From an uncultured Victivallis sp. (lineage in GTDB: Bacteria > Verrucomicrobiota > Lentisphaeria > Victivallales > Victivallaceae): a stretch of 59,800 nt of DNA. The stretch is taken from positions 1 to 59,800 of the forward strand of contig CALXOE010000017.1 of NCBI GenBank assembly GCA_944389935.1. The letters run 5' to 3'. Of the stretch, positions 1-8,194 are shown piece after piece. Positions within the stretch are counted from its first letter, which is position 1, and each line of letters opens with the position of its first letter. The notes under the pieces were generated by a model. The model ran no database searches. It was given only the letters and a program-made list of their open reading frames with translations, and was not told where the DNA came from. Position numbers and translations under genes: made by a program.

Positions 1-708
1 GTTTTCCCGCATCAAATGCCAGGTATCCAGATAAGAGCTGGAGTAATTCCGCGGATGCGGAAAATACGACCATAAAAACGGCACCCAGAGAGCAAAGGTT
101 ATCCATGTGTAGATTGCCACAAGACTTCTGTTGTATCTTTTCCCCACAAACGCAGAAACGATATAAAACAGAAACAGAAATAAACAGCCTGCGACAGGAG
201 GGATAACACAACATGCAACAGCCAAACTAAACATGCCTTCCTTATAATCGCGGTAATAATATAATTGCAGCAGGTCATTCCAGTTAGAAGATATAGGTCG
301 CCCCTTCCAATCATAACATGGTCTTAATACCCACCCCTTTCCTTCCCGTGCTCCGGTGAGTTGCGGTCCGAAAAATATCGAGAAAGTCGAATCATCCAGA
401 GAAACCCTCCCGAACCGTTCTCTCTGCTTTGAAACAGAGTTTTGCAGCATCAGGTAAGAAAGTCCATTTCTTGAATCTTTTTCAACCCATGGAATATCTT
501 TCAATGGTTGCTGGGAAAAGGCCTCATAAAAATTTCGGATTCCCCAGTTCCGTTCCACTGCATCTTGAACCTGCTCATTGATACATTTTCCAGAAACATC
601 ATAATGTGTAATCCGCTCAACCCAGTTGCATCCATGGTTAAAGACAATCAGATAAAGCCACAATAACAACATGATAACTGCAGGCATATTGTGTCCCGAA
701 GATTTCAT
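1..708 (-). CDS. Tandem membrane protein, copy 1 (partial at window edge)
   Basis: The frame is open from ATG 708 to the left edge, so the C-terminal part lies outside the window. The start MKSSG matches the start of copy 2, and the same upstream block with a GGACAG-like ribosome site precedes both. A hydrophobic segment near residues 8-25 is followed by a polar, probably exported stretch containing the shared motif NWGIRNFYE, then two further membrane segments and the motif FPHPRNYSSSY. No domain family is recognised. Base composition is visibly AT-richer than the surrounding genes. It is the most downstream seen member of three consecutive paralogues on this strand. The function is unknown. 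Confidence 0.75.
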   Translation of the reverse strand, partial: MKSSGHNMPAVIMLLLWLYLIVFNHGCNWVERITHYDVSGKCINEQVQDAVERNWGIRNFYEAFSQQPLKDIPWVEKDSRNGLSYLMLQNSVSKQRERFGRVSLDDSTFSIFFGPQLTGAREGKGWVLRPCYDWKGRPISSNWNDLLQLYYYRDYKEGMFSLAVACCVIPPVAGCLFLFLFYIVSAFVGKRYNRSLVAIYTWITFALWVPFLWSYFPHPRNYSSSYLDTWHLMREN

Positions 709-766
709 TTATCTGTCCTGACCGGAAAATTTATTACTGAAACGACAATATATCAAGTAAAAAAAC

Positions 767-1981
767 TTATTGCACTGCGTTCTCTTCCTCTGCCGGAATC
801 AGCTTCAACTTCCGGCGCTTCAGCCACCCGCGGATGTCGGACCACAGGAACCAGATGGAAATTCCGCACATGACGGCCCAGAGAATGGACGAAATCAGAT
901 AGGCCAGCAGCAAATAGGATACAGCCTTGATATCATCGGCGTACTGCCCCAGCCAGATGCCGTCCCCGAGAGAGCGGTAAGTCAATTGGGGGTTGATTTC
1001 GACAAGATTCTCTTCCGTCAGTCCCGGTGCATAAAAGAGATAGTTGAACAGGTCGACGTTGACCCGGATGTAATCATACGGGAAAAACGGCTTCTTGCTC
1101 ACAAACCCGATCCCATTGTGGATGTTCCGCTCCTGCGCCTCTCCTGGAAAGAAAGTCTTGGTCAGCAGATCATCTCCGTTTTCCATCGGCAGCGCTTTCA
1201 GGAACGGCAGTTCCACAAGTGCAATGTCCGGCTGCTCATTCAAGACACGCCGCAGAACCGGCTCGTTTTCCCGCATCAAATGCCAGGTATCCTGATAAGT
1301 GCTGGAGTAATTCCGCGGATGCGGAAAATACGACCATAAGAACGGCACCCAGAGCAGAAACGTTATCAACGTACAACCTGCAACAAGAGTTCTTTTGTAT
1401 CTTTCTCCCCCAAATACAGAAGCGATATAAGATAGAAACAGAAATAAACAGCCCGCAACAGGAGGGATAACACAATATCTAATTGCAAAACCAAAAAACA
1501 TGTCTTCTTCATAATCGCGGTAATAATATAATTGCAACAGGTCATTCCAGTCAGAAGATACAGGTCGTCCTTTCCGATCATAAAACGGGCTTAACATCTG
1601 TGCCGTCCCTTCCCGTATTCCCGTGAGCTCCGGCCCGAAAAACACTGAAAAAGTTGAATTCTCCAGAGATACCATCCCGAACCGTTCTTTTTGCTTTGAA
1701 ACGGGGTTTTGTACCATCAGGTAAAAGAGTCCATCTCCTGAATCTCTTTCAACCCACGGAATATCTTTCAATGGTTGCCGGGAAAAGGTCTCATAAAAAT
1801 TCCGAATTCCCCAGTTTTGTTCCACTGCATCTTGAACCAGCTCATTGATACATTTTCCAGAAACATCATAATCGGTAATCCGATCAACCCAGCTGCATCC
1901 ATGGATAAAGAAAATCAGATAAATCCACAACGACAACATGATAAGAATAGCAGCAGGCATATTTTGTCCCGAAGATTTCAT
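767..1981 (-). CDS. Tandem membrane protein, copy 2 (404 aa, unknown family)
   Basis: This is a 404-residue protein with an N-terminal membrane anchor (about residues 8-27), a polar region, two closely spaced membrane segments (about 165-220), a long polar domain and a final membrane segment (about 360-385) before a basic tail (GWLKRRKLK). The N-terminal half resembles copy 1. The C-terminal 190 residues, including FPGEAQERNIHNGIGF, are nearly identical to copy 3. The 58-bp spacer on each side is also conserved, so the repeating unit is about 1.27 kb. No catalytic motif is visible. A membrane-bound immunity, receptor or defence role is possible but not supported by any motif. Confidence 0.8.
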   Translation of the reverse strand: MKSSGQNMPAAILIMLSLWIYLIFFIHGCSWVDRITDYDVSGKCINELVQDAVEQNWGIRNFYETFSRQPLKDIPWVERDSGDGLFYLMVQNPVSKQKERFGMVSLENSTFSVFFGPELTGIREGTAQMLSPFYDRKGRPVSSDWNDLLQLYYYRDYEEDMFFGFAIRYCVIPPVAGCLFLFLSYIASVFGGERYKRTLVAGCTLITFLLWVPFLWSYFPHPRNYSSTYQDTWHLMRENEPVLRRVLNEQPDIALVELPFLKALPMENGDDLLTKTFFPGEAQERNIHNGIGFVSKKPFFPYDYIRVNVDLFNYLFYAPGLTEENLVEINPQLTYRSLGDGIWLGQYADDIKAVSYLLLAYLISSILWAVMCGISIWFLWSDIRGWLKRRKLKLIPAEEENAVQ

Positions 1982-2039
1982 TTATCAGTCTTGATCGGAA
2001 AATTTATTACTGTAACGACAATATATCAAGTAAAAAAAC

Positions 2040-3206
2040 TTATTGCACCGCGTTCTCTTCCTCTACCGGAGTCTGCTTCAACTTCCGGCGCTTCAGCCAT
2101 CCGCGGATGTCGAACCACAGAAACCAGATGGAAATTCCGCACATGACGGCCCAGAGGATATAGGAAATAAAATATGACAGCTCCAAACGGAATACAGCCT
2201 TGATATAATCGGAGTACTGCCCCAGCCAGATGCCGTTCCCGAGAGAGCGGTAAGTCAATTTCGGGTTGATTTCGACAAGATTCTCTTCCGTCAACTCCGG
2301 TGCATAAAAGAGATAGTTGAACAGATCGACGTTGACCCGGATGTAATCGTACGGGAAAAACGGCTTCTTGCTCACAAACCCGATCCCATTGTGGATGTTC
2401 CGCTCCTGCGCCTCTCCTGGAAAGAAAGTCTTGTTCAGCAGATCGCCTCCGTTTTCCATCGGCAGCGATTTCAAAAACGGCAGTTCCACAAGTGCGATGT
2501 CCGGTTGCTCATTCAGGACACGCCGCAGAACCGATTCGTTTTCCCGCATCAAATGCCAGGTATCCAGATAAGAGCTGGAGTAATTCCGCGGATGCGGAAA
2601 ATGCAACCATAAAAACACCCCCCAGAGCGCGAAGGTAAACAAAGTATAGACTGCCACAACACTATTGCTCTGTGGTCCCTTGCACAAAGGCAGCAGTCCA
2701 AACATAAATATAAGAAAATAGAATACAACCGGCCCCAGAATATAAAATATTATCGAGATTCGAAACGTTGCTGCTTTTAGATCAGAAAAATTAAATAGTT
2801 TCCATTGAGCTCTGACTGGACGATTCAATCCATCATAGCGTTGTTCTAAAGTATCCGGCGGCGATTCGATCTGAAACGTGACATTATTGATGCGAGATGC
2901 GGGAGCCAATAATGCCGCAGAAACCGTCAGACCATGTATCCATACACGGGCAAATGGAATTTTCCGTTTGGATGATGCATCAATAATCGTCAAATCAACG
3001 CGGTGGTCTTCTTCACCCAGACAGGATTCATAAAAATTCCGGATTCCCCAGTTTTTTTCCACTGTATCCTGTACAATCTCGTTGATACACCATCCATATA
3101 CCTTATCCAGATAAGTAACACCGATAAAAGCTCCAAACAAAATACAAAGCCACGGAAGTACCAGCAAAATACAACCGCTCCAGGGAAAAGAATCTTTATT
3201 ATTCAT
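2040..3206 (-). CDS. Tandem membrane protein, copy 3 (388 aa, divergent N-terminus)
   Basis: This is the first gene of the array in transcription order. The membrane topology resembles copy 2: an N-terminal anchor, central membrane segments and a C-terminal anchor followed by GWLKRRKLK. The last about 190 residues are almost the same as copy 2 at both protein and DNA level. The region after NWGIRNFYES (about residues 60-190) is unrelated in sequence to copies 1 and 2. This abrupt change within a conserved frame suggests recombination or gene conversion between paralogues. ATG 3206 overlaps the end of a short upstream frame by 8 bases. Confidence 0.8.
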   Translation of the reverse strand: MNNKDSFPWSGCILLVLPWLCILFGAFIGVTYLDKVYGWCINEIVQDTVEKNWGIRNFYESCLGEEDHRVDLTIIDASSKRKIPFARVWIHGLTVSAALLAPASRINNVTFQIESPPDTLEQRYDGLNRPVRAQWKLFNFSDLKAATFRISIIFYILGPVVFYFLIFMFGLLPLCKGPQSNSVVAVYTLFTFALWGVFLWLHFPHPRNYSSSYLDTWHLMRENESVLRRVLNEQPDIALVELPFLKSLPMENGGDLLNKTFFPGEAQERNIHNGIGFVSKKPFFPYDYIRVNVDLFNYLFYAPELTEENLVEINPKLTYRSLGNGIWLGQYSDYIKAVFRLELSYFISYILWAVMCGISIWFLWFDIRGWLKRRKLKQTPVEEENAVQ

Positions 3207-3423
3207 GATCCAGTTTCACCTCATCTAACAGGAGATCGGACGGGATTGCCGAGACACTGTTTGAGTTCCGCTTCCGGTGCGTTCTCTCCGACTGTCGCTG
3301 CAGACGTAATATAGCATCTGGAACAGGAATTGCAAATCCTCCCGCCCCGGCCTGAGATGAAGAGGCAGTACTCCATTGCCGTATCCGGGCTCTTTCCTGC
3401 ACAAAAACTTTGGAAAAAGACAA
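3199..3423 (-). CDS. Doubtful 74-aa reading frame upstream of the array
   Basis: A short basic frame (MSFSKVFVQ... ending DEVKLDHE) overlaps the start of copy 3 by 8 bases in an arrangement that would allow coupled translation. It has no hydrophobic segment, no recognised motif and only a weak ribosome site. It may be a leader frame, a decayed gene or chance. It is listed because it would otherwise leave about 270 bases unexplained between the array and the tRNA promoter. Confidence 0.2.
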   Translation of the reverse strand: MSFSKVFVQERARIRQWSTASSSQAGAGGFAIPVPDAILRLQRQSERTHRKRNSNSVSAIPSDLLLDEVKLDHE

Positions 3424-3431
3424 ATTTGAGC

Positions 3432-3459
3432 TTGACTTTATCGTATCTCGGAGTATATT
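3432..3459 (+). promoter_or_regulatory. Sigma-70-type promoter of the tRNA-His/fMet operon
   Basis: TTGACT (3432-3437), a 16-base spacer and TATATT (3454-3459) lie about 18 bases before the first tRNA. The match to the housekeeping consensus is good. Confidence 0.6.
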
Positions 3460-3477
3460 AATGAAACGTAATCCAAT

Positions 3478-3555
3478 GGTGGTTGTAGCTCAGTTGGTTA
3501 GAGCGCCTGGTTGTGGCCCAGGAGGTCGCCGGTTCGAGTCCGGTCTACCACCCCA
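3478..3555 (+). tRNA. tRNA-His (anticodon GTG)
   Basis: A full cloverleaf is present with the anticodon loop TTGTGGC, a T-loop TTCGAGT and an encoded CCA (3553-3555). The extra 5' G typical of tRNA-His (3478) faces discriminator C (3552). There is one mismatch in the acceptor stem (position 6-67, T-T). Confidence 0.93.
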
Positions 3556-3560
3556 TTCGT

Positions 3561-3635
3561 TGCGGGGTAGAGCAGTGGCAGCTCGTCAGGCTCATAACCT
3601 GAAGGTCGTTGGTTCGATTCCATCCCCCGCTACCA
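3561..3635 (+). tRNA. tRNA-fMet initiator (anticodon CAT)
   Basis: The cloverleaf has anticodon loop CTCATAA and encoded CCA (3633-3635). Two initiator hallmarks are visible: no Watson-Crick pair at 1-72 (T-T) and an A11-T24 pair in the D stem. The anticodon stem ends in only two G-C pairs of the classic three (A29-T41 replaces G-C). It lies 5 bases after tRNA-His and is co-transcribed with it. Confidence 0.88.
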
Positions 3636-3646
3636 TTTGACTTCTC

Positions 3647-3672
3647 ACCGGTCGTATGACCGGTATTTTTTT
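3647..3672 (+). terminator. Rho-independent terminator of the tRNA operon
   Basis: The perfect stem ACCGGTC/GACCGGT with a GTAT loop is followed by ATTTTTTT, 11 bases after the CCA of tRNA-fMet. Confidence 0.85.
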
Positions 3673-3750
3673 GTCTCTTCGATGGCTCTCTCCTGGTTAC
3701 AGCTCTGGTCCGTCGGCGAAGTTGGGAAAGAGCAACGCTTCCAGGCGGTG

Positions 3751-5049
3751 TCAGGAACGGGAAAATTCGGGGATGAGGAAGTTTTCCGGGAGTGTCCAGT
3801 TCCCGCGCACGAAAAGATGCTCCGATTCCGGCGCTCTCTCCCAGTGGAATTCAATCCCGAGCCGGTCGGGGCAGAACCCGAACTCCACGCGGCCGATTCC
3901 GGAGAACGGCAGCAGTCGCGCAAGCGTTTCCCAGCAGACTGGGCGGTCGGCGAAAAGCTCATGAAGTTTCAGCGTCCTCCCGCACGCCTCCGCCGCAACC
4001 GCAATCCCCGGCGCAAGAAGATAGAGTTGATCGGCAAAATCCCCGTACAGATGAAAACTGCGGAGTTCGGAATCGTTGTTGACGGCGAAGATCGAGGAGG
4101 GCTGCCGCCGGATCGAGGCGAGTTTCCGCAGCTTGTCCGGCCCGGTTTTGACCGGCTGCAATCCGGGATTGTCGACGACGGTTTCCGCCACCGGAAGAGC
4201 CATCGAGCGGGGAGTGAAACCGAATTTCAGATAGAAGTCGAGCACTCTTTTGTTCGCAAAGAGGAAAATCGGCGTGCCGGAGTAGCGACGCAGAACCCCG
4301 TTGAGCAGTCGACCCGCGTATCCTCTCCCGCGTTCAGATGGCGTGCAGGCCACCCCGTTGAGTTGGGCCGCGCGAATCTCCTTCCCCGCGATACGCAGAT
4401 TCAGACGGGAGAGCCCCACGTGCGCGACCATGCGGGGGCCGTCGAAAAGCGCATAACTCTCGTATTTTTCATTCCACATCCCGAGCCGATACCAGAATTC
4501 GAGATCGAAACCGAACACCTCGCGCAACAGGGCGCTCTGCGCGGCAGCATACTCGGGATCGAAATGGTTCCGCATCCGGATGGAGAGCCGTTTCCGTTCC
4601 GCCCGCGCTTCACGGAAAAATTTCGCGAGCAGCGCCGCCGCCTCTCCGGCACAGACTCCGCCGGTCACTTCCGGGTGGAACAGCGCCCCCGGATGCGCAG
4701 GAATTCCGAATACGGAACAGCCGCCGAACCGGGGATCTGCAACCCCGTAGACGATCCGGCGAACACGCGCGTTCACGAGCGCCCCCGCGCACATCGGGCA
4801 CGGCTCCTTGGTCACGTAGACCGTCACGTCTTCCATGCGCCAGTCGCCCCGGCGGTTTTCGAGTTCATGCAGCAGTTCGAGTTCGGCATGGGCTGAAGAG
4901 CTCTGTTTTTCCTCGACCCGGTTGCGGGCCGAACCGACAGCTTCGCCGCCGATGACGGCTACCGCGCCGATCGGGGTTTCCCCCGCGGCGGCGGCTTCGT
5001 GCGCAAGCGTCAGCGCCATGCGCATGAATTCGGAATCGGAATCGGTCAT
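3751..5049 (-). CDS. tadA: TadA-type tRNA adenosine deaminase fused to a GNAT acetyltransferase domain
   Basis: Residues 1-150 are a TadA-like deaminase, which converts A34 of tRNA-Arg to inosine. The zinc/proton-shuttle motif HAE and PCPMCAGAL are both present. TadA alone is about 150-170 residues, but this protein continues in frame to 432. The extension holds a GNAT acetyltransferase core (GVACTPSERGRGYAGRLL as the acetyl-CoA loop, then FYLKFGFTPRS) and about 150 further residues with no recognised motif, an arrangement recalling Eis-like acetyltransferases. ATG 5049 is preferred over TTG 5064 because it follows the stop of the upstream lipoprotein by 4 bases. The acyl acceptor is unknown. 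Confidence 0.85.
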   Translation of the reverse strand: MTDSDSEFMRMALTLAHEAAAAGETPIGAVAVIGGEAVGSARNRVEEKQSSSAHAELELLHELENRRGDWRMEDVTVYVTKEPCPMCAGALVNARVRRIVYGVADPRFGGCSVFGIPAHPGALFHPEVTGGVCAGEAAALLAKFFREARAERKRLSIRMRNHFDPEYAAAQSALLREVFGFDLEFWYRLGMWNEKYESYALFDGPRMVAHVGLSRLNLRIAGKEIRAAQLNGVACTPSERGRGYAGRLLNGVLRRYSGTPIFLFANKRVLDFYLKFGFTPRSMALPVAETVVDNPGLQPVKTGPDKLRKLASIRRQPSSIFAVNNDSELRSFHLYGDFADQLYLLAPGIAVAAEACGRTLKLHELFADRPVCWETLARLLPFSGIGRVEFGFCPDRLGIEFHWERAPESEHLFVRGNWTLPENFLIPEFSRS

Positions 5050-5053
5050 CGGC

Positions 5054-5440
5054 TTACTTTTCAATCACATCCGCGCGCAGCACGACGGTCATGTAAAGCG
5101 CAAAGACCAGACGGACGTAATGGTCGCCGTATTGATAGTTGAACGTGATGGTGCGATCGGGCCGGTCGGTCGCATCCGGTACCCCGTCACCGTAGTAGAG
5201 CAGGTCATTGATGGTTTTCGCCTCGCGCGTAAAAGTGAAGTCGACTTTCCGGATGAGGCTTTTGATCGCATCGTACTTTTCCTTGCTGTTCGGCGAAAGA
5301 TCCGGGTTCTTGAGGATGGCGATCTCCTCCGGGAAGAGTTTCGGCACTTCAAGATCTTCAGAGGGGAGGCGTTTGGTCGCACATCCGGCGAGAAGCGCAC
5401 AGGCGGCTCCGGCGAGAAGAAAGCGTGAGAAAATTTTCAT
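5054..5440 (-). CDS. Small lipoprotein, unknown family
   Basis: The 128-residue protein starts MKIFSRF and has a hydrophobic signal with lipobox LLAGC, so it is predicted to be exported and lipidated at Cys 20 or so. The mature part has no motif I recognise. It contains a tyrosine-rich stretch (TFNYQYGDHYVRLVFALYM) suggestive of a beta structure. The start at 5440 was chosen over 5464 because it gives a standard signal peptide and has GGGA 7 bases upstream. It precedes tadA and the two are probably co-transcribed. It is divergent from tRNA-Gly. Confidence 0.75.
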   Translation of the reverse strand: MKIFSRFLLAGAACALLAGCATKRLPSEDLEVPKLFPEEIAILKNPDLSPNSKEKYDAIKSLIRKVDFTFTREAKTINDLLYYGDGVPDATDRPDRTITFNYQYGDHYVRLVFALYMTVVLRADVIEK

Positions 5441-5458
5441 ACTAGTCCCTTTTTCGAT

Positions 5459-5486
5459 TTGCATTTCCGTAAAAAGCGGTTATATT
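5459..5486 (+). promoter_or_regulatory. Promoter of tRNA-Gly
   Basis: TTGCAT (5459-5464), 16 bases and TATATT (5481-5486) lie 19 bases before the tRNA. The site overlaps the 5' region of the divergent lipoprotein gene. Confidence 0.5.
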
Positions 5487-5505
5487 CTATCACATACTTC
5501 GGATT

Positions 5506-5579
5506 GCGGGTGTAGCAAAACGGTCATGCTCCAGCTTCCCAAGCTGGCGACGCCGGTTCGACTCCGGTCACCCGCTCCA
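5506..5579 (+). tRNA. tRNA-Gly (anticodon CCC)
   Basis: The acceptor arms GCGGGTG/CACCCGC pair perfectly, the anticodon loop is TTCCCAA, the T-loop is TTCGACT and CCA is encoded (5577-5579). A run of eight T follows immediately and may serve as terminator. Confidence 0.93.
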
Positions 5580-5908
5580 TTTTTTTTGTCTTCGTCATGC
5601 CTTTAGTATACACGTCTGAACGGCGGATTGCAAGAGAAACTCTCGTTTTTTGGGATTCTTCAGCGTTTCCCGTCACATGTTGCAGATTTTGCGCATTGGA
5701 ATCCGCGCGTTCGATGAGTTTCTCCCGCTCCGTCGGCTCGCCGTGAACATCCGGCGGCTCTGTATCATGTTCCCCGGAGTCGACTCCATATTACGCTGAT
5801 CGGTCGATGTCGCGGGGAAAATTGCGCCTTTTTATTGCGGATCATCGAAGAACTCAAAAAAAAACGGTTCGGCACGATTGCATTTTCTTCGGAATGGTGT
5901 ATTGTAAA
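5580..5908. other. Gene-free stretch before nrdD
   Basis: No convincing reading frame, RNA or repeat is visible between the T-run after tRNA-Gly and the NrdR boxes. Short open frames have poor starts. Confidence 0.5.
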
Positions 5909-5909
5909 A

Positions 5910-5956
5910 GCACAATATATGGAAAATATTGATTGTTTTAACACAATATATAGTGA
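5910..5956 (+). promoter_or_regulatory. Pair of NrdR-type boxes upstream of nrdD
   Basis: Box 1 (5910-5925, GCACAATATATGGAAA) and box 2 (5941-5956, ACACAATATATAGTGA) match the known NrdR consensus acaCwAtATaTwGtgt. Box 2 is close to perfect and box 1 is weaker on its right side. Their centres are 31 bp apart, about three helical turns, the spacing typical of NrdR operators. Box 2 ends only 5 bases before ATG 5962, so it would lie in the transcribed leader if ATG 5962 is the start. NrdR itself is not in the window. Confidence 0.7.
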
Positions 5957-5961
5957 CGAGA

Positions 5962-8124
5962 ATGAAGATTATCAAAAGAAGCGGTGCGGAGGAGGATTTC
6001 TCCGTTGAGAAAATTCTGGTTGCTGTGACGAAAGCCAACCAGACAGTGGAATTCAAGAATGCGTTGACTGCACAGCAGATAGAAGCGATCGGAGAGTATG
6101 TCTCCGGCATCTGCAAGGCGCTCGACCGGGCGCTCTCCGTCGAGGAGATTCAGGATATCGTCGAGACCCGGATCATGCAGGCGGGCGCTTTTGAAGTCGC
6201 CAAAAAATATATCACCTACCGGTATATGCGCAATCTGGTCCGGCAGGCCAACACCACCGACAACCAGATTCTGAGCCTGCTCGAGTGCAACAACGAGGAG
6301 GTCAAGCAGGAGAATTCCAACAAGAATCCTACCATCAACAGCGTTCAGCGCGATTACATGGCCGGTGAAGTGTCCAAGGACATCTCCCGGCGGCTGCTGC
6401 TGCCGCCCGAGATCGTCGAAGCGCATGAGCAGGGATTGATCCATTTCCACGACATGGATTATTTTGCGCAGCATATGCACAACTGCGATCTGGTCAACCT
6501 GGAGGATATGCTGCAGAATGGTACCGTGATCTCCGGTACGCTGATTGAGAAACCGCACAGTTTTTCCACCGCCTGCAACATCGCAACGCAGATTATCGCG
6601 CAGGTCGCCAGCAATCAGTATGGCGGACAGAGCATCACGCTGACCCATCTTGCGCCGTTTGTCCAGGTGTCCCGCAGCCGCATTCGCGCCGAAGTTCTGG
6701 AGGAGTTTGAAATCGCCGGAGCGATGATCAGTGCCGAGCAGCTCAATGCGATCGTCGAAAAGCGTGTGCGTGACGAGATCGCCCGCGGGGTGCAGACCAT
6801 CCAGTATCAGGTCGTCACCCTGATGACGACCAACGGGCAGGCGCCGTTTGTGACCGTTTTCATGTATTTGAACGAGGCGAAGAGCGAGCAGGAGAAGAAA
6901 GATCTTGCGATTATTATCGAAGAGGTTCTCAAGCAGCGTTATCAGGGGGTCAAGAACGATGCCGGCATCTACATCACCCCCGCGTTCCCGAAGTTGATCT
7001 ATGTGCTCGAGGAGGACAACGTCGACGAAAACGGCGAATACTATTACCTGACCCGTCTGGCGGCGAAATGCACTGCGAAACGGCTGGTTCCCGACTACAT
7101 CAGCGAAAAGAAGATGAAAGAGCTCAAAGAGGGCAACTGCTTCCCGGTGATGGGGTGCCGTTCCGCACTGACTCCGTGGCGCGACGCGAACGGGAACTAC
7201 AAGTTCTACGGCCGCTTCAATCAGGGGGTGGTCACGCTGAATCTGGTGGACATCGCGCTGTCGAGCGAACGGGACATGGACCGTTTCTGGAAGATCTTCG
7301 ACGAGCGGCTCGAACTCTGCTACAAGGCTCTGATGTGCCGCCACAACCGGCTCAAAGGGACGCTTTCGGACGCGGCGCCGATTTTGTGGCAGCACGGTGC
7401 GATCGCCCGGCTCAAAAAAGGCGAGGTGATCGATCCGTTGCTGTACAACGGGTACTCCACGATCTCGCTGGGATACGCCGGGCTTTGCGAATGCGTCCGC
7501 TACCTGACCGGGAAAAGCCACACCGATCCGGAAGCCACTCCGCTGGCGATCCGGATCATGGAATATATGAATGCCGCCTGCAACCGCTGGAAGAAGGAGA
7601 CCACGATCGGTTTTGGAATTTACGGGACTCCTCTGGAGTCGACGACATACAAATTCGCCCGCTGTCTGCAGAAGCGGTTCGGTATCATTCCCGGCGTCAC
7701 CGACCGGAACTACATTACGAACAGCTATCACGTTCATGTGTCGGAGAAGATCGATGCGTTTGAGAAACTCGCATTTGAAGCGAAATTCCAGTCGCTTTCC
7801 ACCGGTGGTGCGATCAGCTACGTCGAGGTGCCGAATATGCAGAACAACATCGAGGCGGTGCTGCAGGTGATCCGCTTCATCTACGACAACATCATGTATG
7901 CGGAGCTGAATACCAAGAGCGACTACTGCCAGGAGTGCGGTTTCGACGGCGAAATCGAGATCGTCAAGGATGAATCCGGCAAGCTGATCTGGCGCTGCCC
8001 GAAGTGCGGCAACACCGATCAGAGCCGGATGAACGTCGCCCGCCGCACCTGCGGCTACATCGGTACGCAATTCTGGAATCAGGGGCGCACTCAGGAGATT
8101 CGCGACCGCGTGCTCCATCTGTGA
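5962..8124 (+). CDS. nrdD: Anaerobic (class III) ribonucleoside-triphosphate reductase
   Basis: The enzyme makes deoxyribonucleotides without oxygen. The 720-residue protein starts with an ATP-cone (about residues 1-95, KRSGAEEDFSVEKIL), followed by the ten-stranded barrel. It ends with a zinc site formed by CQEC (about 656) and CPKC (about 679) and the glycyl-radical motif RRTCGYIGT with Gly near 698. ATG 5962 was preferred over TTG 5929 because KIIKRSG is the usual family start and the upstream choice would put a NrdR box inside the gene. The only visible ribosome site is weak (ACGAG). nrdG follows after about 70 bases. Confidence 0.96.
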   Translation: MKIIKRSGAEEDFSVEKILVAVTKANQTVEFKNALTAQQIEAIGEYVSGICKALDRALSVEEIQDIVETRIMQAGAFEVAKKYITYRYMRNLVRQANTTDNQILSLLECNNEEVKQENSNKNPTINSVQRDYMAGEVSKDISRRLLLPPEIVEAHEQGLIHFHDMDYFAQHMHNCDLVNLEDMLQNGTVISGTLIEKPHSFSTACNIATQIIAQVASNQYGGQSITLTHLAPFVQVSRSRIRAEVLEEFEIAGAMISAEQLNAIVEKRVRDEIARGVQTIQYQVVTLMTTNGQAPFVTVFMYLNEAKSEQEKKDLAIIIEEVLKQRYQGVKNDAGIYITPAFPKLIYVLEEDNVDENGEYYYLTRLAAKCTAKRLVPDYISEKKMKELKEGNCFPVMGCRSALTPWRDANGNYKFYGRFNQGVVTLNLVDIALSSERDMDRFWKIFDERLELCYKALMCRHNRLKGTLSDAAPILWQHGAIARLKKGEVIDPLLYNGYSTISLGYAGLCECVRYLTGKSHTDPEATPLAIRIMEYMNAACNRWKKETTIGFGIYGTPLESTTYKFARCLQKRFGIIPGVTDRNYITNSYHVHVSEKIDAFEKLAFEAKFQSLSTGGAISYVEVPNMQNNIEAVLQVIRFIYDNIMYAELNTKSDYCQECGFDGEIEIVKDESGKLIWRCPKCGNTDQSRMNVARRTCGYIGTQFWNQGRTQEIRDRVLHL

Positions 8125-8194
8125 CGCCTGCAGACCGGGCAGCCTGTCACTGATGTGACCAGACTCCCCGGAAAACGGAACGGGAGGAATGACG

